36,047 nucleotides of DNA from an uncultured Chloroflexota bacterium (GTDB lineage: Bacteria; Chloroflexota; Anaerolineae; Aggregatilineales; Phototrophicaceae). The stretch covers positions 1 through 36,047 of the forward strand of contig CALKIA010000073.1 in NCBI GenBank assembly GCA_937988705.1, given 5' to 3'. The notes beneath the pieces were generated by a model, which made no database searches, was not told the DNA's origin, and saw nothing but the letters and a program-made list of their open reading frames with translations. The translations under genes were made by a program, and so were the position numbers. How positions within the stretch are numbered: position 1 is the stretch's first letter; every line of letters begins with the position of its first letter. Shown piece after piece: positions 14,996-21,242 of the stretch.

Positions 14996-16030
14996 ATGTA
15001 TTTGTATCAAAATATGCCGCTTTTACCGACCCAGGTCATCGGCAGTTATGGCACACCCGGTTGGTTATTCGTCGTCCGCGAAGCGATGAAACGCGGCGAA
15101 ATGGGCAGCGTCGATATTCGCGAGGCCTTTGACGATGCCACCAACCTCGCCATCATGGAACAGGAAGAGGCGGGCGTCGATGTCATCAGTGATGGCGAGA
15201 TGCGCCGGTTTAATTTTCTCGTCGGCTTCTACGACTCGATTAAAGGGCTGGAGAAAATTCCGTGGGATCGGCAGCTCGGCTATCCCGGCCCGGATATGAT
15301 CGACGCCTTCCGCGCCATCGGCGAACTCAATACACCGGACGGCTTGGGTCTGCCCGAGGAATTGCACTACGCGCGCAAACGCACCAGCAAACCGCTGGTG
15401 ACGCCCCTTGGCGGGCCGGTGACGTTCGCCTTTCGCATCAACCCGGGTCGCGTGTACGGAAACAAAAACGAGATCGCATGGGCGCTCGCCCCCATCATCA
15501 ACGAAGAACTCAAGCGGGCGGTGGAGGCCGGGGCGACGCACATTCAACTCGACGAGCCGTCAGCCATTGACGATTTCGTCCCCCTGCCCGACTTTGTAGA
15601 GCTGTTCAACCGCTGCGTCGAAGGTTTGAATGTGACGATTGGCCTGCACATTTGCTTCGGCAACTTCATGGGGCGTCCGGCCGTCGCGCACCGCACCTAT
15701 GAACATATCGCCCCGATCTTCCCGGATTTAAACGTGGATATTGTGCATCTGGAGTTCGCGAATCGCGGCATGTGGCAAACCGATCTGTTCAGCAAGTACG
15801 CGCGTCCTGATCAGTATCTCGCCGCCGGGGTCATCGACGTGAAAGCGCGCGCCATCGAAACGCCCGCTGTCGTCGCCGAACGGATCCGCGATGTGCTGAA
15901 ATACACTGATCCCAAGCGCGTGTGGGTCAGTTCCGACTGCGGCTTCAGCATGACCGCGCGCTGGGTCGCCCGTGAAAAGCTCAAGGCGATGGTCGCGGGT
16001 ACAAACCTCGTCCGCGCCGAGCTCGGATAA
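14996..16030 (+). CDS. Stand-alone MetE-type zinc methyltransferase (UROD/MetE-like fold)
   Basis: 344 residues, matching only the C-terminal catalytic barrel of cobalamin-independent methionine synthase; the N-terminal half of MetE (about 400 residues) is absent. All four zinc-ligand positions are visible: His218 and Cys220 ('LHICFGN'), Glu253 ('HLEFANRG') and Cys315 ('SSDCGFS'). Also seen are 'ISDGEMRR' and 'IQLDEPS', family motifs. Such core enzymes activate a thiol on zinc and may move methyl or alkyl groups (archaeal MetE, epoxyalkane:CoM transferase). In this catabolic operon, methionine synthesis is unlikely; demethylation or thiol transfer is a better guess. An AAGGAT sequence precedes the start. 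Confidence 0.88.
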   Translation: MYLYQNMPLLPTQVIGSYGTPGWLFVVREAMKRGEMGSVDIREAFDDATNLAIMEQEEAGVDVISDGEMRRFNFLVGFYDSIKGLEKIPWDRQLGYPGPDMIDAFRAIGELNTPDGLGLPEELHYARKRTSKPLVTPLGGPVTFAFRINPGRVYGNKNEIAWALAPIINEELKRAVEAGATHIQLDEPSAIDDFVPLPDFVELFNRCVEGLNVTIGLHICFGNFMGRPAVAHRTYEHIAPIFPDLNVDIVHLEFANRGMWQTDLFSKYARPDQYLAAGVIDVKARAIETPAVVAERIRDVLKYTDPKRVWVSSDCGFSMTARWVAREKLKAMVAGTNLVRAELG

Positions 16031-16058
16031 TAAAGCTTCACACTGGTGGCTTTTCCAA

Positions 16059-16118
16059 CCGTCAACCCAGCAGCCAAACCATCTGGCTCCCCTCCCTGAA
16101 TTCGGGGAGGGGTCGGGG
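16059..16118. repeat. 60-base direct repeat, copy 1, with GAATTC-centred hairpin
   Basis: This block recurs at 16251-16310 with only a few differences, all in its first third. The second half holds a hairpin of CCCCTCCC and GGGAGGGG arms around GAATTC, preceded by GGCT and followed by TCGGGG. The hairpin family also occurs at 18803-18832 and 35951-35980. The rest of the gap 16031-16250 shows no gene. Confidence 0.8.
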
Positions 16119-16250
16119 AGTGAATGTGCAGATCGCCAATTCTGAAAGCGCTGCTGTAGGCCTCGTCATATCCTGTGATCTGCATATAGCGGACGCGCAG
16201 AAGCACGTCCCTACGTAAACACGCTCATTCAAGATGGTCGCTCCCGCAGA

Positions 16251-16310
16251 CCGTCAATCAAGCAGTCAGACCATCTGGCTCCCCTCCCTGAATTCGGGGA
16301 GGGGTCGGGG
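16251..16310. repeat. 60-base direct repeat, copy 2, with GAATTC-centred hairpin
   Basis: Second copy of the block at 16059-16118. Between the copies is a stretch with GTCCCTAC (as in the element at 18486-18544) but no open frame with a ribosome site. The two copies bracket a 132-base segment. Together they fill much of the 437-base gap between the MetE-like and deaminase genes. Confidence 0.8.
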
Positions 16311-16405
16311 GTGGGGTCAGCTTCATCACCCAACAACCACCTGACCGCTGATCTATACTACCCACCTCACAACAAATCCCCGGTGAGAACTGTACAGAAT
16401 CGTGC

Positions 16406-16435
16406 TTGACGGATACCGCGCCACGAGTCCACAAT
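16406..16435 (+). promoter_or_regulatory. Possible promoter for the deaminase-amidohydrolase pair
   Basis: TTGACG (16406-16411), an 18-base spacer and CACAAT (16430-16435) match 9 of 12 sigma70 positions. The start point would be near 16442, about 26 bases before the ATG at 16468. The long gap and repeats upstream make separate transcription of these two genes plausible. Confidence 0.4.
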
Positions 16436-16467
16436 CTGCGTCTGTTTGAACGAGAGGAATGGGGACG

Positions 16468-17049
16468 ATGGAATTCACTTTATCGCTGCCAGAGTGGGCA
16501 ATTGAGGAAAATCGACGCTTACCTGCGGTCATGCCAACCGTCGAAGAACGGATGGCGGCGGTGATTCGCTTTTCGCGGCTGAATTTTGAAAACGGGACAG
16601 GCGGCCCGTTCGCCGCGGGCGTCTTCGAACGCGACACGGGCAAACCCGTGGTGATCGGCGTGAATCGCGTGGTGGCGCACAACTGCTCCTCTGCGCACGC
16701 CGAAGTCATGACGCTGTCAGTGGCGCAGAAGCTAATCGGTACCTATGATCTCGGCGGCGCAAACCAACCGATCTACCAGATGGTCGTCAACTGGCGGCCG
16801 TGCGCCATGTGCTTCGGCGCGGTGCTGTGGTCCGGCGTGCGTTCACTGGCGATTGCGGGGCATGGCCCGGAACTGGAAGCGATCACCGGGTTTGACGAAG
16901 GCCCGATTCATCCGGAATGGGACAAAGAGCTTGCCAAACGCGGCATCGAACTCATCGACAATGTGCTGACCGAGGAAGCCCTCGCCGTCTACCGCGCGTT
17001 CGCCTCCAGCGGCGCGCTCGTCTACAACGCCCGTCAAGGCCAGGACTAG
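16468..17049 (+). CDS. Cytidine-deaminase-fold nucleobase deaminase, guanine deaminase-like
   Basis: 193 residues from the ATG at 16468, which lies nine bases after GAGAGGA; an ATG at 16459 is too close to that site. The zinc site is complete: His77 and Glu79 in 'SSAHAEVMTL', Cys112 and Cys115 in 'RPCAMCFGA'. The 'NGTGGPFAAGVFERD' strand and overall length resemble bacterial GuaD rather than TadA. The long N-terminal extension (about 25 residues before the first core helix) is less usual. It would hydrolytically remove an exocyclic amino group from a purine or related ring. The gene is followed after 5 bases by another deaminase-type hydrolase. Confidence 0.88.
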   Translation: MEFTLSLPEWAIEENRRLPAVMPTVEERMAAVIRFSRLNFENGTGGPFAAGVFERDTGKPVVIGVNRVVAHNCSSAHAEVMTLSVAQKLIGTYDLGGANQPIYQMVVNWRPCAMCFGAVLWSGVRSLAIAGHGPELEAITGFDEGPIHPEWDKELAKRGIELIDNVLTEEALAVYRAFASSGALVYNARQGQD

Positions 17050-17054
17050 CCCCG

Positions 17055-18389
17055 ATGAGCCGTCTGCTGATCGCCAACGCGCAAGTCCTGCAAGTCAACC
17101 CGGACGGCAGCCGTGTGACCATCCTTGAGCAGCAGGATGTGATTGTGAATGGCAACCGCATCGAAGCGGTGCAAGCCAGCGGAGCCGTCGATGCTTCACA
17201 CTTTGACACGCTGATCGACGCGCAAGGCATGCTGGTCACACCAGGGTTGATTAACTGTCACGCGCATGTGCCCATGGTGCTGTGGCGCGGCCTAGCGGAA
17301 GACGCCTCGATTGACCGCTGGTTCAACGACCTGATGTGGCCGCTCGAAAACAACCTTCAGCCGGAAGATGTATATTGGGGGATGCTGCTCGGCTTGATCG
17401 AACAGATCGAAAGCGGGGTCACGTCGGTCGCCGATCACTACTTCCACATGGCGCACGCCGCGCAGGCTGTCGAGCAGATCGGCGCGCGGGCGCTGCTTGG
17501 CTACGCCATGTTCGGCAGTCAGGGCATGGACATGGTCGAGGAGACGGCCACCTTCGCGCAGGAATATCAGGGCGCGGCGCACGGGCGCATCCGCACGATC
17601 ATGGCACCCCACGCGCCTTACACCTGCGACGACAACTTTCTCCGCGCCACCGCGCAGGTTGCCCAGAAGCTCGGCGTCGGCATCCACATCCATGTCTCGG
17701 AGACGCCGCAGCAGACGATTGCCAGCTTCCGCAAGCGCGGCATCACGCCGATCGAGGTCTTGCAGCAGACGGGTGTGCTCGACGTGCCGACCATCCTCGC
17801 GCATGTCTGCGGCGCAACGCCGACTGATATTCGCCTTCTGGAGCAGTACGACACAGGTATCGCCCACGCCGCGAAGACCTATCTCAAGCTCGGCGAGATG
17901 ACTGCGCCCATCATCGAATTCCAGGCGGCGGGTATCCCGGTCGGCTTGGCGTCGGATGGCGTTGTGAGCAACAGCACACTCAATCTGTGGGAAACCCTGC
18001 GCCTCATGGCCATGACGCAGAAGGCGCGTACTGGCATGGGCGAAACCATGCCCATCGGGCAAGCGCTGGCCATTGCGACACACGGCAGCGCGCAAGTCTA
18101 CGGTCAGCCGGACGAACTCGGCGCGATCACGCCGGGATATCTGGCCGATCTCGTCCTGATCGACCTGAACGGCACGCATCATCAACCGCTGTTCAACGTC
18201 GGCGCGTCGCTGGTCTACAACCTGCAATCATCTGATGTGCGCACGGTGATCATCGATGGGCAGGTCGTCATGCGCGACCGCCAGATCCTCACTATCGACA
18301 AAGCCGAGGTGATCGCACAGGTGCGGTCACGCATGAGCCGCCTCTCCTACCTCGACCCGGCCAAACGCATTCAGACCTACGACAACTAG
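17055..18389 (+). CDS. ATZ/TRZ-type metal-dependent amidohydrolase (deaminase family)
   Basis: 444 residues from the ATG at 17055; the frame is open further 5' but that part overlaps the deaminase gene and reads as Arg-rich nonsense. The amidohydrolase metal site is complete: His69 and His71 ('NCHAHVPMVLWRG'), His213 with Glu216 ('HVSET'), His250 ('AHVCGA') and Asp301 ('ASDGVVSN'). 'MAPHAPYTC' (about 183-191) is another family motif. Relatives include S-adenosylhomocysteine/methylthioadenosine deaminases, guanine deaminases and triazine hydrolases. Paired with the preceding deaminase it suggests stepwise deamination of a nitrogen heterocycle or salvage of a purine product. Substrate is not decided. 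Confidence 0.9.
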   Translation: MSRLLIANAQVLQVNPDGSRVTILEQQDVIVNGNRIEAVQASGAVDASHFDTLIDAQGMLVTPGLINCHAHVPMVLWRGLAEDASIDRWFNDLMWPLENNLQPEDVYWGMLLGLIEQIESGVTSVADHYFHMAHAAQAVEQIGARALLGYAMFGSQGMDMVEETATFAQEYQGAAHGRIRTIMAPHAPYTCDDNFLRATAQVAQKLGVGIHIHVSETPQQTIASFRKRGITPIEVLQQTGVLDVPTILAHVCGATPTDIRLLEQYDTGIAHAAKTYLKLGEMTAPIIEFQAAGIPVGLASDGVVSNSTLNLWETLRLMAMTQKARTGMGETMPIGQALAIATHGSAQVYGQPDELGAITPGYLADLVLIDLNGTHHQPLFNVGASLVYNLQSSDVRTVIIDGQVVMRDRQILTIDKAEVIAQVRSRMSRLSYLDPAKRIQTYDN

Positions 18390-18485
18390 CGCGTTTGTGT
18401 CGAGCCTTGCTTCCGCATGTGCGCTCTGCGCCCATTGAAAACAAAAAGGACGCGATAATGCAATTTACGAAAAGATCACGGTATT

Positions 18486-18544
18486 TGTAGGGACGAGGCC
18501 TGCCTCGTCCTCCGAGACCGGACAGCGCTGGCGCTGTCCCTACA
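18486..18544. repeat. Inverted-repeat element with TGTAGGGAC / GTCCCTACA ends
   Basis: A 59-base element has perfect 9-base terminal inverted repeats (18486-18494 and 18536-18544). It contains two inner hairpins: GACGAGGC-CTGC-like (GGACGAGGC...CTCGTCC) and GGACAGCGC...GCGCTGTCC. No coding capacity. Fragments of the same end sequence are seen near 11169 and 16207. It resembles a small non-autonomous repeat. The flanking gap 18390-18853 has no gene. Confidence 0.7.
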
Positions 18545-18610
18545 CTCTCCGTATTCATTAACCTGAGTTTTGGATAGCACGCTGATGCAAATAGGTCTTT
18601 CGTGTGACCA

Positions 18611-18712
18611 CCCCTCACCCCTAAATCCCCTCTCCCACGTAAACGGGGAGAGGGGACTTGACTCCCCCTTCTACCCGCTTGCGTGGGAGAAGGGGGCTGG
18701 GGGGTTGAGGGG
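18611..18712. repeat. Nested hairpin element, second member of the CCCCTCACCCC family
   Basis: Outer arms CCCCTCACCCC (18611-18621) and GGGGTTGAGGGG (18701-18712) enclose two hairpins: CCCCTCTCCC with GGGGAGAGGGG (18627-18655) and CCCCCTTCT with AGAAGGGGG (18664-18696). The plan matches the element at 545-627, although inner stems differ in sequence and loop. It lies in the 464-base gap between convergent genes. Confidence 0.75.
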
Positions 18713-18802
18713 AGAAAAAGCTATGCGAAACTCAGGTTCATTAAGTAAAAAGCATAATCGCGTCCCTAGGTAAAACCTACCTGGCTTAGCGCATGCAATG
18801 TT

Positions 18803-18832
18803 GGCTCCCCTCCCAGAATTCAGGGAGGGGTC
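18803..18832. repeat. GAATTC-centred hairpin repeat
   Basis: GGCTCCCCTCCC, A-GAATTC-A, GGGAGGGGTC: the hairpin core of the repeats at 16059 and 16251 without their first third. The bases flanking GAATTC are A/A instead of T/G. It sits 22 bases beyond the stop of the epimerase gene and could help end that transcript, but there is no T-run on the needed side. Confidence 0.7.
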
Positions 18833-18853
18833 AAAAAAATGCCCTCGATCTGT

Positions 18854-19717
18854 TTACTTCAGCACGCCGCGCATGAACAGCAGCGCCTTGCGCGCTTCTT
18901 CGTCGAGATCGAGCCCAACACTCAAATCGCGGTAGACCTTGATGTCTGACCCCACCTGCCCGCCGGGAACCATGAAGGGTTCCATGACCACATCGCCCTG
19001 ATAGTTAATCTTGCGCAGCGCCGCGCCGATTTCCGTCCACGGGATATGTCCGTAACCGGGGGGCATGCGGTTGTTCTCGCCGATGTGGAAGTGGCCGAGC
19101 TTGTCACCCGCCCGCAGCAGCGCGTCCGCCACGAAATCCTCTTCGATGTTCATGTGGTAGGTGTCGAGCAGCATCTTCACGTTCGGGCTGCCCACCGCAG
19201 CGATATAGGCCAGCGCCTCATCGCACGAGTTGAGCAGGAACTGTTCGAAGCGGTTGACGACTTCCACGTTGAACAGCACATTGTTGGCTTCAGCGGCCTT
19301 CACCGCTTCTTTCATGCTGGCAATGCTGCGATCCAGATACGGGCGCTTGTCGGTTTCACCCGGTGGCAGCGTCGCGGGCCACGAGCTGTAGATGATCCCG
19401 CCGATCTTGCCGCCGCCCATTTCACCGACCGCGCGCGCCATCTGCTGGAGGTATTCAATACCCTTTTGCCGCACCGACGCATCGGCCGCCGCCACATCAA
19501 AGGCGTGCGGCAGGCCGATGCAGAACGTCAGGCTGATGCCCTTCTCGTCAGCGTGGGCTTTGAGCGCACGCCGTTCCCCCGAGGTCATGCGCCCAACCGT
19601 CCCGGCGTTCACTTCGAGGATATCGAAGCCCAAGTCCGCCACTTTATCAATGAACGGATGAAAATCCACGTCCCATTCCCGCGTCCAATAAGCGTAGTAA
19701 ATCCCGATTTTGTTCAT
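18854..19717 (-). CDS. D-tagatose/D-psicose 3-epimerase-family ketose epimerase
   Basis: 287 residues, close to the family length. Every metal and substrate residue of the D-tagatose 3-epimerase family is found at its familiar position: Glu152 ('VEVVNRFEQF'), Asp185 and His188 ('LLDTYHMN'), His211 and Arg217 ('HFHIGENNR') and Glu246 ('MEPFM'). The start 'KIGIYYAYWTREW' is also family-typical. The enzyme would invert C3 of a free ketose in the cytoplasm, using Mn2+ or Co2+. It follows the isomerase gene by 14 bases, so an aldose imported by the adjacent ABC system could be isomerised and then epimerised. The particular sugar (psicose, tagatose, ribulose or a deoxy form) is not decided. Confidence 0.93.
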   Translation of the reverse strand: MNKIGIYYAYWTREWDVDFHPFIDKVADLGFDILEVNAGTVGRMTSGERRALKAHADEKGISLTFCIGLPHAFDVAAADASVRQKGIEYLQQMARAVGEMGGGKIGGIIYSSWPATLPPGETDKRPYLDRSIASMKEAVKAAEANNVLFNVEVVNRFEQFLLNSCDEALAYIAAVGSPNVKMLLDTYHMNIEEDFVADALLRAGDKLGHFHIGENNRMPPGYGHIPWTEIGAALRKINYQGDVVMEPFMVPGGQVGSDIKVYRDLSVGLDLDEEARKALLFMRGVLK

Positions 19718-19731
19718 AGTTTTCCCTCAAT

Positions 19732-21153
19732 TCAGGCCCGGTAGACTTTGTACTCGATACCGAGAATATGCGCAACGTTGATCAACTCATCGACCCAATC
19801 GCCATAACAGCCATGCGTATGATTGCACGGGTAGCTGGCGAGGAATTCATCCGGTGTGACCGCGAGGCGCGCGAAAGCGTGCGGCCATTCGGGCGTGGTT
19901 GTCGTGGCTTTAGCGCGCGCGACGGCCTCCGGAAACTCAACGAACTGCGCCGGGACAATCGCCAGCCAGTATTTGCCATTTTTACGCGCCAGCCGCGCCA
20001 GCGTCATCTCGCCCGCAGCGGCAAAGTGCTGCACGGACGCCCCACCCGCCGGATAATATGATACTTCCGGGAAGAAGCTGACATGCTTCAAATTGACTGC
20101 TGGATCTTTAGAGCGTCCGGCGAAGAACGTCGCGTGCGTCCCGGAATTCGCCAGATACCACACATCATCGTCGGCATCGTAGTGGCGCACATCCGCAAAC
20201 AACACGGTTTCCCCCGTAATGTGTTTCAGGATTTGCATGGTCAGCGCGCCGTCCATATCCGCTTCAGTCGCGGCGATAAACGGTTCTTTCGGGCCATCAA
20301 AATCATAAGGGTCGTTTAGAAAGGCTTCGGCCACGTCGACGGTCACAAAATGATCGGTCAGGTCGCCGTGCGCCTTGATGCCCAGAAAATCGAGTTCTTT
20401 CTCGTCAATGATCCGGCGCAGCGCGTAATAGGAACGGATTTGTAGTTTGAGCTTGTCAGGTGTGAGGTGCTGGCCGTCGTAGTGGATGTGACCAACGTGC
20501 CGTTCCAGCCATGCGAACGCCGCTTCGACTTTCGCATCATCGACTTCGGCCGCATAGCGCATGATGTCGTACTGCTCGACATGCTCCACGTCGATGCCGA
20601 ACCTGGACAGCCATTCATCCTGATTCGCGACCGCAGTCAGCATGCCGAGCGGCCGCCCGCCAAACAGACCGTAGGTCTGCCCGCGCAGCTTTGCCAGCGC
20701 GCCTGCCGCGCGAATGAACGCCATGACTTTACGCAGCACATCGGGATCAGCGATGTCACCCCATTGGCGCTTGTACGGCGCGCCGAGTTGATCCATCATG
20801 CCCGCCGCCGCCAGCATGGCGACCATGCCCGGCTCGGACGGATGCAGATTGCAGAACAGCAGATACGGCCCCGGCGCGAACTTACTCGCCACCCCGGTCA
20901 GGTGCGGAAACGCCCAGATCGCATAATTGAAAATGGTGACTTCGACGCCTGCCGCCGCCAACCGCTGCGCTTCCCGTCGCGCGATTTTGGGTGTCCAGAT
21001 GATCTCTGTGCCAACGACGACCTCGACTTCACCCGTCGCCTCGAGCGCTTCCGCGAGGCGGCTTTGATAGCGCTGGTTGGTGGCGAGCAGGTCTTCGTGG
21101 ATGTATTTGCGCCCATCCGAAAAGGTAAGAATGCCAACTTTAAATTTCTTCAT
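19732..21153 (-). CDS. L-fucose/L-arabinose isomerase-family protein
   Basis: 473 residues, cytoplasmic. The sequence has the FucI/AraA-type layout: N-terminal Rossmann-like domains ('FNYAIWAFPHLTG', 'GLFGGRPLGMLTAV'), then a metal site. Glu297 ('ATEADMDGALTM') and Asp321 ('LFADVRHYD') are 24 residues apart, as in E. coli FucI. A C-terminal 'NHTHGCYGDW' gives His445/His447 as third ligand. Shorter than FucI (about 590), so it belongs to a COG2407-type subgroup whose sugars are mostly untested. It should convert an aldose to a ketose that the adjacent epimerase can use. It lies 89 bases after the binding-protein gene, separated by a strong stem-loop. Confidence 0.88.
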   Translation of the reverse strand: MKKFKVGILTFSDGRKYIHEDLLATNQRYQSRLAEALEATGEVEVVVGTEIIWTPKIARREAQRLAAAGVEVTIFNYAIWAFPHLTGVASKFAPGPYLLFCNLHPSEPGMVAMLAAAGMMDQLGAPYKRQWGDIADPDVLRKVMAFIRAAGALAKLRGQTYGLFGGRPLGMLTAVANQDEWLSRFGIDVEHVEQYDIMRYAAEVDDAKVEAAFAWLERHVGHIHYDGQHLTPDKLKLQIRSYYALRRIIDEKELDFLGIKAHGDLTDHFVTVDVAEAFLNDPYDFDGPKEPFIAATEADMDGALTMQILKHITGETVLFADVRHYDADDDVWYLANSGTHATFFAGRSKDPAVNLKHVSFFPEVSYYPAGGASVQHFAAAGEMTLARLARKNGKYWLAIVPAQFVEFPEAVARAKATTTTPEWPHAFARLAVTPDEFLASYPCNHTHGCYGDWVDELINVAHILGIEYKVYRA

Positions 21154-21199
21154 GCAAGGGACTCCACAAGTGCGTACCCCGATGGGCAGCGAGCCAAGC

Positions 21200-21224
21200 G
21201 GGTACGGCCGTACTGACCGTACCC
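21200..21224 (-). other. Intercistronic stem-loop after the binding-protein gene
   Basis: GGGTACGG (21200-21207) pairs perfectly with CCGTACCC (21217-21224) around a nine-base loop. No T-run follows. Such hairpins behind binding-protein genes often protect that part of the mRNA and reduce expression of genes downstream, giving more binding protein than enzyme. This is known for malE-malF and is inferred here. Confidence 0.6.
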
Positions 21225-21242
21225 TGTGCAGATCAGAGCTGA

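Noticed and set aside
16059..16310. Two direct repeats as a minimal CRISPR array
   Set aside because: Only two copies, 60 bases long, with a 132-base interval, and the repeat core is also found singly elsewhere; no cas genes.
18803..18840. Rho-independent terminator for the epimerase gene
   Set aside because: The hairpin is stable, but the A-run follows on the plus strand, so in the minus-strand direction the T-run comes before the stem, not after it.
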